Shown here: in pieces, positions 1 through 7,529 of the stretch
Numbering within the stretch: the first letter of the stretch is position 1
Layout of the letters: every line of letters starts with the position of its first letter
Assembly: GCA_021831005.1 (NCBI GenBank)
Contig: JAKBNO010000085.1
Span: 1-25,450 of the forward strand
Source: Thermoplasmata archaeon
GTDB taxonomy: Archaea; Thermoplasmatota; Thermoplasmata; Thermoplasmatales; GCA-001856825
Direction: 5' to 3'
Length of the DNA stretch: 25,450 nt
The notes under the pieces: model-generated
Databases searched by the model: none
The model's input: only the letters and a program-made list of their open reading frames with translations
What the model was told of the DNA's origin: nothing
Made by a program: the position numbers and the translations under genes

Positions 1-1952
1 CAGATGAAAAGGGGGCAGTTGAGGCATCCGTCTCCCATAAAATTCCTCTACATCCTGCCTATACATATCTTTGGCACGACGTTAATGTTGAAGACATCCA
101 ACTCTTCATCGAGATTGTTGAAAACGATTCGGTCATTAAAGACGATAAACTCGAAATGCCTTCGACCGACTTCAGCAAGAGATTCTTGGCCGATCTCCTT
201 TGTGAGTTCGAATTGACTGACAAGATCAGGATCAAGAATTACAGGAGCCTGATTGTTCCCCTAGGGATGGAGGTGAGGGACAACAAGATAATTGCGAATC
301 GGAAAATAATCGGAGAAGACGTAATGAAGGCAATAAGTGATCTTGCTGGATTTCCCGTATATCCCAAGGGCATTACGCGAATTGGGGCAAGAATGGGACG
401 ACCCGAAAAGGCTGAGGAAAGAAAAATGAACCCACCAGTTCACGTTCTATTCCCAATAGGAAATGTGCAGAAGAATCGGAGAGATTTAAACCAGTATGAT
501 GCACTGTTGGGTACTGAAATGCAGGTTAGACAGTGTCCTGGGTGCGGCAACGTAACCTTCACGAATATTTGCGAGACCTGTGGATCACACACCACCCCTA
601 CAGACAGGACACGAGAATTCGACGTAAATATTTCGGAAACGCTGAAGAGCAAAGGGGAATCTCTAGGCGTGACTATTCCGAAGAAGGTGAACGGAGTCAG
701 GGGACTCACTTCATCTCACAAGACACCTGAACCCCTAGAGAAGGGAATTCTGAGAGCCACCAGATCGATATATCCGTTCAAAGACGGAACCTGTAGATTC
801 GATATGTCTGATGTTCCTTTAACGCATGCTGTCCTGGAAGAGATCGGATTATCCCCTGAAACGGCAAGAAAACTTGGCTATGAAGAAGACTACAAGGGGA
901 AGGATCTGGTAGATTCTTCCCAGACCATAGAGATATTCCCTCAGGACATCGTTCCTAGCGTCAAAGCTGGAAACTATTTGCTCAAGGTTTCAAATTTCGT
1001 GGACGACTTGCTGCAGAAATTCTATGGCCTAGATCCATTTTACAAAGCCAATACGGGAAGTGACCTGATAGGAGCACTGGTCATAGGTCTTGCACCTCAC
1101 ACGTCGGGAGGCATATTGGGGCGAATAATTGGGTATACGGAAGGGGATGTGTGTTATGCGCATCCTTTTTTCCACGCGGCCAAGAGGAGGAACTGTGATG
1201 GAGATGAAGATTCCATCATGCTGCTTTTGGACGGTCTACTGAATTTCTCCCTTGATTACTTACCCAACTCTCGAGGGAGTCTTATGGACGCTCCGCTGGT
1301 TCTATCACTTAGAATAAACCCAACAGAGATTGATAAGGAAGCTTTGAATCTCGATATTACAGGTGAATACCCCGCCGAGTTACTAGAACTCACCATGAAA
1401 TTTCCAGATCCATCGGAAATAACGAAGTATGTAGTTACTGCGGGAATGAAGGTGAAGAATGGAGAGATGTTTCCAAAGTGTGAATTTACCGATGACACCT
1501 CCTCTATTAACCTTGGGACGCTGAATTCAAGCTATAAGAGCATTCCGAGCATGGAGCAGAAGCTTGATATGACTCTGGAGTTGGCCAGAAAGTTAAGGGC
1601 AGTGGACGCATCGGATATGGCAGAGAGGATTCTCAAATCTCACTTCATTCCAGACATCATGGGAAATCTCAACAAATTTGGCTCACAGACTTTCAGGTGT
1701 ACGAGCTGCAATCACATTTATAGAAGGTTGCCTCTAACTGGGAAGTGCAGGAAGTGCGGCACCAGCTTGATAGGGACTGTGCACAGGGGAAACATCACGA
1801 AGTATCTCGACACTAGTTTCAACATCACGACCCAATACGAAGTGAGTAACTACGTAAAGCAACGCATCAGAATCATGAGAGATTCCGTGAATTCAATTTT
1901 CGAGGCAAGGGACAATAACTTCAAAACGCTGGAGGATTTCGATGATACCTAG
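1..1952 (+). CDS. polC: DNA polymerase D large subunit (DP2), 3' part
   Basis: Catalytic subunit of the archaeal family D replicative DNA polymerase, which works with the DP1 exonuclease subunit and PCNA. The frame is open from the left edge (first full codon at position 3), so the 5' end lies outside the window; the first ATG in frame at 156 is internal. The catalytic signature NCDGDEDS, with its metal-binding aspartates, is at 1191-1214. One four-cysteine zinc site (CPGC...CETC) is at 534-581. A second (CTSC...CRKC) is at 1698-1757, in the C-terminal region that in this family contacts DP1 and PCNA. No intein is visible in the part seen. The last 11 nt overlap the next gene, so the two are probably co-transcribed and translationally coupled. 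The family call is very secure. Confidence 0.97.
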   Translation, partial: DEKGAVEASVSHKIPLHPAYTYLWHDVNVEDIQLFIEIVENDSVIKDDKLEMPSTDFSKRFLADLLCEFELTDKIRIKNYRSLIVPLGMEVRDNKIIANRKIIGEDVMKAISDLAGFPVYPKGITRIGARMGRPEKAEERKMNPPVHVLFPIGNVQKNRRDLNQYDALLGTEMQVRQCPGCGNVTFTNICETCGSHTTPTDRTREFDVNISETLKSKGESLGVTIPKKVNGVRGLTSSHKTPEPLEKGILRATRSIYPFKDGTCRFDMSDVPLTHAVLEEIGLSPETARKLGYEEDYKGKDLVDSSQTIEIFPQDIVPSVKAGNYLLKVSNFVDDLLQKFYGLDPFYKANTGSDLIGALVIGLAPHTSGGILGRIIGYTEGDVCYAHPFFHAAKRRNCDGDEDSIMLLLDGLLNFSLDYLPNSRGSLMDAPLVLSLRINPTEIDKEALNLDITGEYPAELLELTMKFPDPSEITKYVVTAGMKVKNGEMFPKCEFTDDTSSINLGTLNSSYKSIPSMEQKLDMTLELARKLRAVDASDMAERILKSHFIPDIMGNLNKFGSQTFRCTSCNHIYRRLPLTGKCRKCGTSLIGTVHRGNITKYLDTSFNITTQYEVSNYVKQRIRIMRDSVNSIFEARDNNFKTLEDFDDT

Positions 1953-2709
1953 AGTGTATTTTGTGGGAACTGCTGGATCTGGTAAGTCTACCCTAGTCAA
2001 TTCGTTCAAAGGGTGGTTGGAAAACAAGAGCTACGATGCAATAACGGTAAACCTGGATGCAGGTGCTGAATTTCTCCCCTACACTCCTGACATAGACATT
2101 AGGGAAAACGTGTCCCTGGAGAGTGTGATGCAGAACTACAATTTGGGACCAAACGGAGCCCAAATAGTTGCCGCAGACCTTATGGTTCAGGAAGCAGATC
2201 GAATTAAGGAGCTCATAGACTCGTACGATTCTGATTATGTGTTGATAGACACACCTGGACAGCTTGAGCTATTTGCATTCAGAGGGCCATCTACTCAACT
2301 GGTTTCCACGCTTGGAGCTGACTCCAGCGCAATGCTCTACCTCTTCGATTCGGTCCTGATGAAGCATCCTGATTCTTACGTCTCTTCTCAGTTTCTCGCA
2401 ATGGGAGTGGTGACAAGGTTCTACATACCTTTCCTTGGAATTGTATCAAAATCGGACACTTTGGAACCCAAAGAGAAGGAGAGAATTATGAAATGGGACA
2501 GGAAGAAGGGTGAGCTTTTGAGCGATCTCAGGGAAGAGAAAGCCAGCTTGAATGTTCAACTCTCAGAGGCCGTCCTAGAGGGCAGCCAGAGTCTTAACAT
2601 ACTCGGAGAGAGCATATTCTCCTCGTCCGAATCCGAAGATGGATTGGAGGACATCTACTCATTTCTTCAAAAATTATTCTATGGGTCTGACGACCTAGAA
2701 AAGCGGTAA
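1942..2709 (+). CDS. GPN-loop GTPase
   Basis: A 255-residue GTPase of the GPN-loop (XAB1/Npa3) family, which forms dimers and in eukaryotes assists assembly and nuclear import of RNA polymerase II. Visible motifs are the P-loop GTAGSGKST (residues 9-17), the family-defining Gly-Pro-Asn at 69-71, the G3 motif DTPGQ (103-107) and the G4-like SKSD (169-172). The start ATG lies inside the end of the polymerase gene (11 nt overlap, different frame), so it is probably expressed from the polymerase transcript. The C-terminal third is charged and helical with no recognised motif. Archaeal members have no firmly established partner. Family assignment is secure; a role with the polymerase is only suggested by position. 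Confidence 0.95.
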   Translation: MIPRVYFVGTAGSGKSTLVNSFKGWLENKSYDAITVNLDAGAEFLPYTPDIDIRENVSLESVMQNYNLGPNGAQIVAADLMVQEADRIKELIDSYDSDYVLIDTPGQLELFAFRGPSTQLVSTLGADSSAMLYLFDSVLMKHPDSYVSSQFLAMGVVTRFYIPFLGIVSKSDTLEPKEKERIMKWDRKKGELLSDLREEKASLNVQLSEAVLEGSQSLNILGESIFSSSESEDGLEDIYSFLQKLFYGSDDLEKR

Positions 2710-2731
2710 ATTCAGGACTAATTAAGAAAAC

Positions 2732-2739
2732 TATAAATA
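2732..2739 (+). promoter_or_regulatory. TATA box of ftsZ
   Basis: The octamer TATAAATA lies exactly at -31 to -24 if the ATG at 2763 is +1. This is the usual archaeal TBP position for a leaderless transcript. It sits in the short gap after the GPN GTPase stop, so ftsZ has its own promoter. Confidence 0.7.
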
Positions 2740-2762
2740 CGTCGTCAGACATACGTATGATT

Positions 2763-3848
2763 ATGCCAAATGATTACTTTAATCAAAGTCAGAAGAATTT
2801 CATCTCTCCTGACGATGAAGAACTTGCAAAACTAGTAGAGTCCATGAAGGTGAACATCAAAATTGTAGGATGTGGCGGAGCGGGAACAAACACGATAAAC
2901 CGTTGCGCAAAGTCCGGTATTTTTGGTGCTGAACTAGTTGCTATGAACACGGATGCTCCGCATTTGCTCACTGTTCAGGCAAACAGGAAGATATTAGTCG
3001 GAAAGAGAACAACGAGAGGACTAGGTGCGGGGGCAATTCCGCAGGTCGGAGAGGAAGCAGCTAGAGAAGACCTTGATGACATCAATTCAAGTCTCGGAAA
3101 CTCAGAAATAGTGTTTATAACGTCTGGAATGGGAGGAGGAACTGGAACGGGCGTTGCGCCAGTGGTCGCTGAGGTTGCGAAACGCCAAAAATCCTTGGTC
3201 ATAAGCATCGTTACTTTACCCTTCTCAGCAGAAGGAAGAGTTAGGATGGACAACGCAATATATGGAATAGAGAAGCTCAAGAGAGTTTCAGATACTACAA
3301 TTGTGATACCGAACGATAAACTGTTGGAACTGGTACCGAGACTTCCCTTGGACCAGGCTTTCAAAGTGGCAGACGAGATACTCATGGAAGCTCTAAAGGG
3401 ACTCACTGAAATTATTACAAGACCAGGTCTTGTGAATCTAGACTATTCGGACATTCAGACTGTGATGAAAGAGGGAGGTGTCGCCATGATTGGAATTGGA
3501 GAAAGTACTGGCGGGAAGGCAACTGTTGAAGAGGCAGTAACAGAGGCTATAACGTCTCCTTTGATTGAAGCAGATATCTCAACCACCAAGGGCGCATTGG
3601 TCAGAATTGTTGGTGGAGAAGATATGACTGTATCACAGGCAGAAACGGCCGTAAGAATGGTTCAAGAAAAGGTAAACCCCATGGCCAGAATAGTATGGGG
3701 AGCGTCAGTGGATCCAACTCTGGTTGGTGAATTCAAGGTACTTGTCGTTCTTACAGGTGTTAACTCTCCTTACTTCCTAAGCGCCTCTAAAGGAATCAGC
3801 TTTAAAGGAGCTAAGGGTTTGGATGCAGAAATTGACTCGGTGATGTAG
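2763..3848 (+). CDS. ftsZ: Cell division GTPase FtsZ
   Basis: Tubulin-like GTPase that polymerises into the division ring. Numbering from the first ATG (2757), the N-terminal glycine-rich loop is GCGGAGTN (38-45), the tubulin signature GGGTGTG is near 126-132, and the T7 synergy loop NLDYSD (227-232) supplies the catalytic aspartate. The length (361-363 aa) is normal. The C-terminal tail after the globular domain is very short and ends in an acidic, hydrophobic stretch (LDAEIDSVM), a plausible docking peptide for a membrane anchor. Two in-frame ATGs exist, at 2757 and 2763. The TATA box fits 2763 as a leaderless start, so that is used here. The next gene begins 2 nt after the stop. Confidence 0.97.
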   Translation: MPNDYFNQSQKNFISPDDEELAKLVESMKVNIKIVGCGGAGTNTINRCAKSGIFGAELVAMNTDAPHLLTVQANRKILVGKRTTRGLGAGAIPQVGEEAAREDLDDINSSLGNSEIVFITSGMGGGTGTGVAPVVAEVAKRQKSLVISIVTLPFSAEGRVRMDNAIYGIEKLKRVSDTTIVIPNDKLLELVPRLPLDQAFKVADEILMEALKGLTEIITRPGLVNLDYSDIQTVMKEGGVAMIGIGESTGGKATVEEAVTEAITSPLIEADISTTKGALVRIVGGEDMTVSQAETAVRMVQEKVNPMARIVWGASVDPTLVGEFKVLVVLTGVNSPYFLSASKGISFKGAKGLDAEIDSVM

Positions 3849-3850
3849 AA

Positions 3851-4231
3851 ATGGAGAAGAAAGGATTCAGACTGGCTTCCGGTCTGTTTGGATTGCTTGC
3901 TTCGATCCTGCTGGTAGTGTATCTATTCCAAGCCGCACACGGAACAATGCAGGCAGTACTGTTTACGTCCTTTGCCTTACTGGCGTATTCACTCGCTTCC
4001 TACCTACTGCTGTCCAACTCTGCAAACAAGACCGTTCGGGTGATTCCGTTCGTCTATCTTGGAGCAGGGTTAGCAATGGTATATGCAGTCGTCGTACTGG
4101 CTGGAGGATCAAACATGTTCCTCTATCTGGCTGTTACCACCGCGGTAATTGCCGGAATCAGCTATCTGTACGCAACATATGCAACTGGCTACCACAGGAA
4201 CGTTAGCAAATTGGGTCTAAAGACCCATTAA
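3851..4231 (+). CDS. Four-helix membrane protein next to FtsZ
   Basis: A 126-residue protein that I do not recognise. It has four hydrophobic segments of membrane-spanning length, near residues 8-28, 34-53, 63-84 and 89-110. There are short connecting loops, a positively charged N-terminus (MEKKGFR) and a short basic C-terminus. No enzymatic motif is visible. The ATG follows the ftsZ stop by only 2 nt and no separate promoter is apparent, so it is almost certainly made from the ftsZ transcript. A division or membrane role is possible from position alone. The stop codon is followed directly by a T-rich tract and a hairpin lies in the last codons. Confidence 0.85.
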   Translation: MEKKGFRLASGLFGLLASILLVVYLFQAAHGTMQAVLFTSFALLAYSLASYLLLSNSANKTVRVIPFVYLGAGLAMVYAVVVLAGGSNMFLYLAVTTAVIAGISYLYATYATGYHRNVSKLGLKTH

Positions 4232-4262
4232 TTTTTTTATTTTTTTCCAAAATTTCTTTTTT
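4212..4262 (+). terminator. Hairpin plus T-tracts ending the ftsZ operon
   Basis: A perfect 7-bp inverted repeat, TGGGTCT (4212-4218) and AGACCCA (4221-4227), lies in the last codons of the membrane protein. It is followed at once by T-runs at 4232-4246 and again at 4253-4262. Archaeal termination usually needs only the T-tract, so the hairpin may be incidental. It marks the end of the ftsZ unit, before an independent promoter for metG. Confidence 0.65.
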
Positions 4263-4303
4263 AAGTCTCTAATTCTTAATATAGTATTTTTCTATGAACC
4301 GAC

Positions 4304-6406
4304 GTGAAAGAAAGGGTATTTGTCTTTGCAGCACTGCCTTACGTAAACAGCAGCTTGCATCTCGGACACATTGCCGGTGCCTACCTTCCATACGATGTGT
4401 TTAGGAGATTCTTGAAACTGAGGGGATACGATGTAATTGCATCATCTGGGAGCGATGAACATGGCACCCCTGTGACTGTAAGGGCAATAAGGGAAGGAAT
4501 ACCCCCTCAAGATATCGTTGAAAAGTTCCATAAGATAAACCTAGAAATATTCAAGAAAATGAACATAGAGTTTGATGCATACATCGAAACTTCTTCCAAA
4601 CTGCACAAGGAAATAACATCAAAATTCCTGAAGACGTTGAAGGACAATGGGTACATCTATGAAGCAGAAATGATACAGCCCTTCTGCGTACACGAAAACA
4701 TTTTCCTTGCGGATAGGTACGTAAAAGGAAAATGTCCACACTGCGGTTACGAATCCGCAACTGGTGACCAGTGCGAAAATTGTGGGAGAACCATGGAACC
4801 CGGTGAGTTGATCGACCCGATCTGTATCTTTGATCAATCGACGCCAGAATTCAGAAAAACCAAACACCTCTTCTTCAAGCTGACCAGTTTTCAGGATCAG
4901 CTTCTCAAGTATATTGAATCTAAAGAGTCGTGGAGGCAGAACGTTCTCAGTTTCTCTAAGAACTTCATATCTAATGGCCTGAAGGATAGACCCATAACCA
5001 GGGACCTGAACTGGGGAGTTGAGGCCCCATTTGAGGGTTATGAGAGCAAGAGAATTTACGTCTGGATTGAGGCTCTGATAGGATACGTGACAGGAGTAGC
5101 ATCAGTGCTAGGGAGTCCCGAGGACGCGTACACCCTCTGGAACAATCCCGACCTGAAATACTACCATTTCGTTGGTAAGGACAACATTGTCTTCCATTCA
5201 ATAATCTGGCCAGGGATGCTGATGGCTCACGGGAATATGACCCTTCCATATGTCGTTGCTGCAAATGAGTTCCTCAATTTCAAGGGTGAGAAGTTTTCAA
5301 AGAGCAGGGGTACAGGTTTTTCGATGGTGCAGATGTTAGAGAAATACAACTCTGAATTCATAAGATTTGGAGTTCTTTACAACTTGCCCGAGGAGCACGA
5401 TTCTGATTTTTCGGTGGAAGACTTTGAAAATAGAATCAACACAGAGTTAATAGATAAGTTTGGTAATTTTGTCAATAGAGCGCTGACGCTGGCATTCAAG
5501 CGAGGCCCAATTACATTTGACCAAATCGCACAGAACGAGCTTGATCAGGAAGCGGAGAATAGGATCAGAAGTTCAATATCAGATATCGTCACGCAAATGG
5601 ACGAGGTGCACATAAGAAATGCATTCAGAACGTGGCTTGACCTTGCTTACTACGGGAACACATACATTACGAACAGGAAACCTTGGGATGCTTGCAAGAA
5701 GGACGACGCTAACTGCAATGCGGCAATCTATACTGGAGTGAAGTTAGTCTACGCACTGGCGGTTACTGGCCAGGTATTCCTGCCAGAAACGGCGAAGAAG
5801 ATACTCTCGTGGCTTGGATACGAAGATCCGGTAGAATTGAAGGAAGACCTCAATTTCCCGGTATCGAAGCTCACGGAAAAACCAGAAAGGTTATTCGAGA
5901 AGATCGTCAATAAGGAACTCAATCTAAGACTTCAGGTCGCGAGAATTGAAGATGTCAGTGACCATCCAGACGCAGAGAAATTGTATCTATTAGACCTGGA
6001 TCTAGGCGACAGCAAGAGAAGAATTGTTAGCGGAATCAAGAACAGTTACACAAAGGATTCGTTGAAAGGGAAGAAAATCGTAGTTGTTACGAACCTCAAA
6101 CCTGCGGTGATTAGGGGACAGACGTCAAACGGAATGTTGCTTGCTGCTGAGGACGAGAATGGAATTCATTTGGTCTTGGCACCAGATTCAACTACATCGG
6201 GAGAAGAGGTCAAGATTGGAGATTTATTGACTAAAGCAACGGAGATTTCAATCGAAGAGTTCAGGAAATTTTCGATCAAAACCATAAAGAGGGATTCAAA
6301 CGTCGTGCCTGCGTTATTTCACGAAGACAAACCATTGTTCCTGGAGATACAGAGCGGGCGACTCTTTCTCGACGGATCGCCCAAAGAGGGTCTGAAGATA
6401 AAATGA
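4304..6406 (+). CDS. metG: Methionyl-tRNA synthetase with fused tRNA-binding domain
   Basis: Class I aminoacyl-tRNA synthetase charging tRNA-Met, about 700 aa. It shows the HIGH-class motif HLGH (19-22), a zinc knuckle with Cys144, 147, 157 and 160 (CPHC...CENC), and the KMSKS-class motif as KFSKS (330-334). An OB-fold tRNA-binding domain of the Trbp111/EMAP type covers about residues 540-640 and is fused rather than a separate protein. The start is a GTG preceded by an AT-rich TATA-like stretch (about 4275-4283) and no Shine-Dalgarno sequence, consistent with a leaderless message. An ATG at 4294 is in another frame. The stop overlaps the next gene's start as ATGA. Confidence 0.97.
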   Translation: MKERVFVFAALPYVNSSLHLGHIAGAYLPYDVFRRFLKLRGYDVIASSGSDEHGTPVTVRAIREGIPPQDIVEKFHKINLEIFKKMNIEFDAYIETSSKLHKEITSKFLKTLKDNGYIYEAEMIQPFCVHENIFLADRYVKGKCPHCGYESATGDQCENCGRTMEPGELIDPICIFDQSTPEFRKTKHLFFKLTSFQDQLLKYIESKESWRQNVLSFSKNFISNGLKDRPITRDLNWGVEAPFEGYESKRIYVWIEALIGYVTGVASVLGSPEDAYTLWNNPDLKYYHFVGKDNIVFHSIIWPGMLMAHGNMTLPYVVAANEFLNFKGEKFSKSRGTGFSMVQMLEKYNSEFIRFGVLYNLPEEHDSDFSVEDFENRINTELIDKFGNFVNRALTLAFKRGPITFDQIAQNELDQEAENRIRSSISDIVTQMDEVHIRNAFRTWLDLAYYGNTYITNRKPWDACKKDDANCNAAIYTGVKLVYALAVTGQVFLPETAKKILSWLGYEDPVELKEDLNFPVSKLTEKPERLFEKIVNKELNLRLQVARIEDVSDHPDAEKLYLLDLDLGDSKRRIVSGIKNSYTKDSLKGKKIVVVTNLKPAVIRGQTSNGMLLAAEDENGIHLVLAPDSTTSGEEVKIGDLLTKATEISIEEFRKFSIKTIKRDSNVVPALFHEDKPLFLEIQSGRLFLDGSPKEGLKIK

Positions 6407-7032
6407 GAGGAGATGTGCACATCCATTCAAAGTACTCCCCAGACTCGAAACTCGAGCCAGATCAGATTGTGAAGACTGCAAAGAGCAAGGGCCTGGATTT
6501 CATTGCGATTTCTGACCACAATAGGTTCATTGAACACAAATTGGACTTCCTATTAATAAATGGGGAAGAAGTTTCATCTGCAGATGGACACGTCCTTGCC
6601 CTTTTCATTGATGGAGAGATTCCTTCCGGGTTGTCTCAGGAAGAAACGGTCGATGCTATCCACGACAAGAATGGAATCGCAATATGTGCACATCCATTCA
6701 GAAGTGTAAACGGCATTGGTGCAAAGTTTAGGAACGTCTACGATGCCTTGGAAACAAAAAACGGCCGATGCAAGTTGGAATGCAACACTAAAGGGCAGAA
6801 TCTTGCTGCAGAGTTGAAAAGGCCGATCACTGCGGGTAGCGACTCACACTTTTACGGCGAAATAGGTAGAGTCTACATGGAAGTGGATGCATCAGACGCC
6901 GAATCATTGAGAAAGGGGATTCTCTCAGGGAGTGCAAGAACGAGGGGAAACGACCTAACTTCTTTAGGTCAACTAAGACTATACGTAAAACTCGGCAAGG
7001 ATTATTCCGCTCGCGGATTCAAGAAGATCTAA
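6403..7032 (+). CDS. PHP-domain metal-dependent phosphoesterase
   Basis: A 209-residue single-domain PHP (polymerase and histidinol phosphatase) protein, a metal-dependent phosphoesterase fold. Expected ligands are visible: HIH (His6, His8) near the N-terminus, the SDH pair (Asp38, His39), a Glu pair at 55-56, His97 in AHPFRS, and the terminal GSDSH (Asp147, His149). It overlaps the metG stop by 4 nt (ATGA), so the two are translationally coupled. Stand-alone archaeal PHP proteins of this size have been linked to several substrates, from histidinol phosphate to nucleotides, and nothing here settles the substrate. Family secure, substrate unknown. Confidence 0.9.
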   Translation: MRGDVHIHSKYSPDSKLEPDQIVKTAKSKGLDFIAISDHNRFIEHKLDFLLINGEEVSSADGHVLALFIDGEIPSGLSQEETVDAIHDKNGIAICAHPFRSVNGIGAKFRNVYDALETKNGRCKLECNTKGQNLAAELKRPITAGSDSHFYGEIGRVYMEVDASDAESLRKGILSGSARTRGNDLTSLGQLRLYVKLGKDYSARGFKKI

Positions 7033-7107
7033 GTGAAGGGCTCCCATTGAGTGGGAAACTAAATGAGAGGATGACGATAGGGCCCATATAATTTTAGCAC
7101 TTGGGAT

Positions 7108-7461
7108 CTAAATGAATTTAGAAACTCTATCACCAAGAAAATCTATCTCGTCTCTTACTCTATCGTTGTACTTATGTACCTGTACTGCCAGGATATAACT
7201 TTTCCCCAGGGATTTAACCACAATCCTGCTACCATTGCTGAGCTCAACGTTCAGTTGCTTGAAATTATGTCCCGATCCTTTCGCTAACTCGTGTGCTCCC
7301 TCGTATGTGATGCTAACGAGCGGCGCGAGAGATTCAAAATCGGTTTTGTCCGTGAAAGTACTGGCAATGGGAATACCAAAGTTAGACATCACGAATGTGC
7401 TCTCGACATAGGGTTTCTTGGAATATTCCCGAAGGATTCCATTCAACTCTTCTGCCGACAT
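7108..7461 (-). CDS. Roadblock/LC7-domain protein
   Basis: A 117-residue single-domain protein with the alternating helix and strand pattern of the Roadblock/LC7 (MglB-like) family, whose members bind and regulate small Ras-like or Rag-like GTPases. The opening helix, then a strand with FVMSNFGIPIAST and later a GSRIVVKSLGKSYILAVQV hairpin region, are typical. The ATG at 7461 is placed with TATA-like TTTATATC exactly at -31 to -24, so it is leaderless; an out-of-frame ATG just upstream is ignored. It is convergent with the PHP gene (75-nt gap). No small GTPase partner gene is next to it. The family call is good; the role is unknown. Confidence 0.8.
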   Translation of the reverse strand: MSAEELNGILREYSKKPYVESTFVMSNFGIPIASTFTDKTDFESLAPLVSITYEGAHELAKGSGHNFKQLNVELSNGSRIVVKSLGKSYILAVQVHKYNDRVRDEIDFLGDRVSKFI

Positions 7462-7484
7462 TACGTAACGCCATCCTCTCCTTT

Positions 7485-7492
7485 GATATAAA
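7485..7492 (-). promoter_or_regulatory. TATA box of the Roadblock gene
   Basis: Read on the minus strand the octamer is TTTATATC, exactly -31 to -24 relative to the ATG at 7461. It fits a leaderless promoter. Confidence 0.65.
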
Positions 7493-7529
7493 TTTTTAAA
7501 GGTTTAAAGTTGGATGTAAAATTTTTCCA

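Noticed and set aside
2975..3406. 143-codon open frame antisense to ftsZ
   Set aside because: Low-complexity Ser-rich translation opposite a highly conserved gene, so it is a shadow frame.
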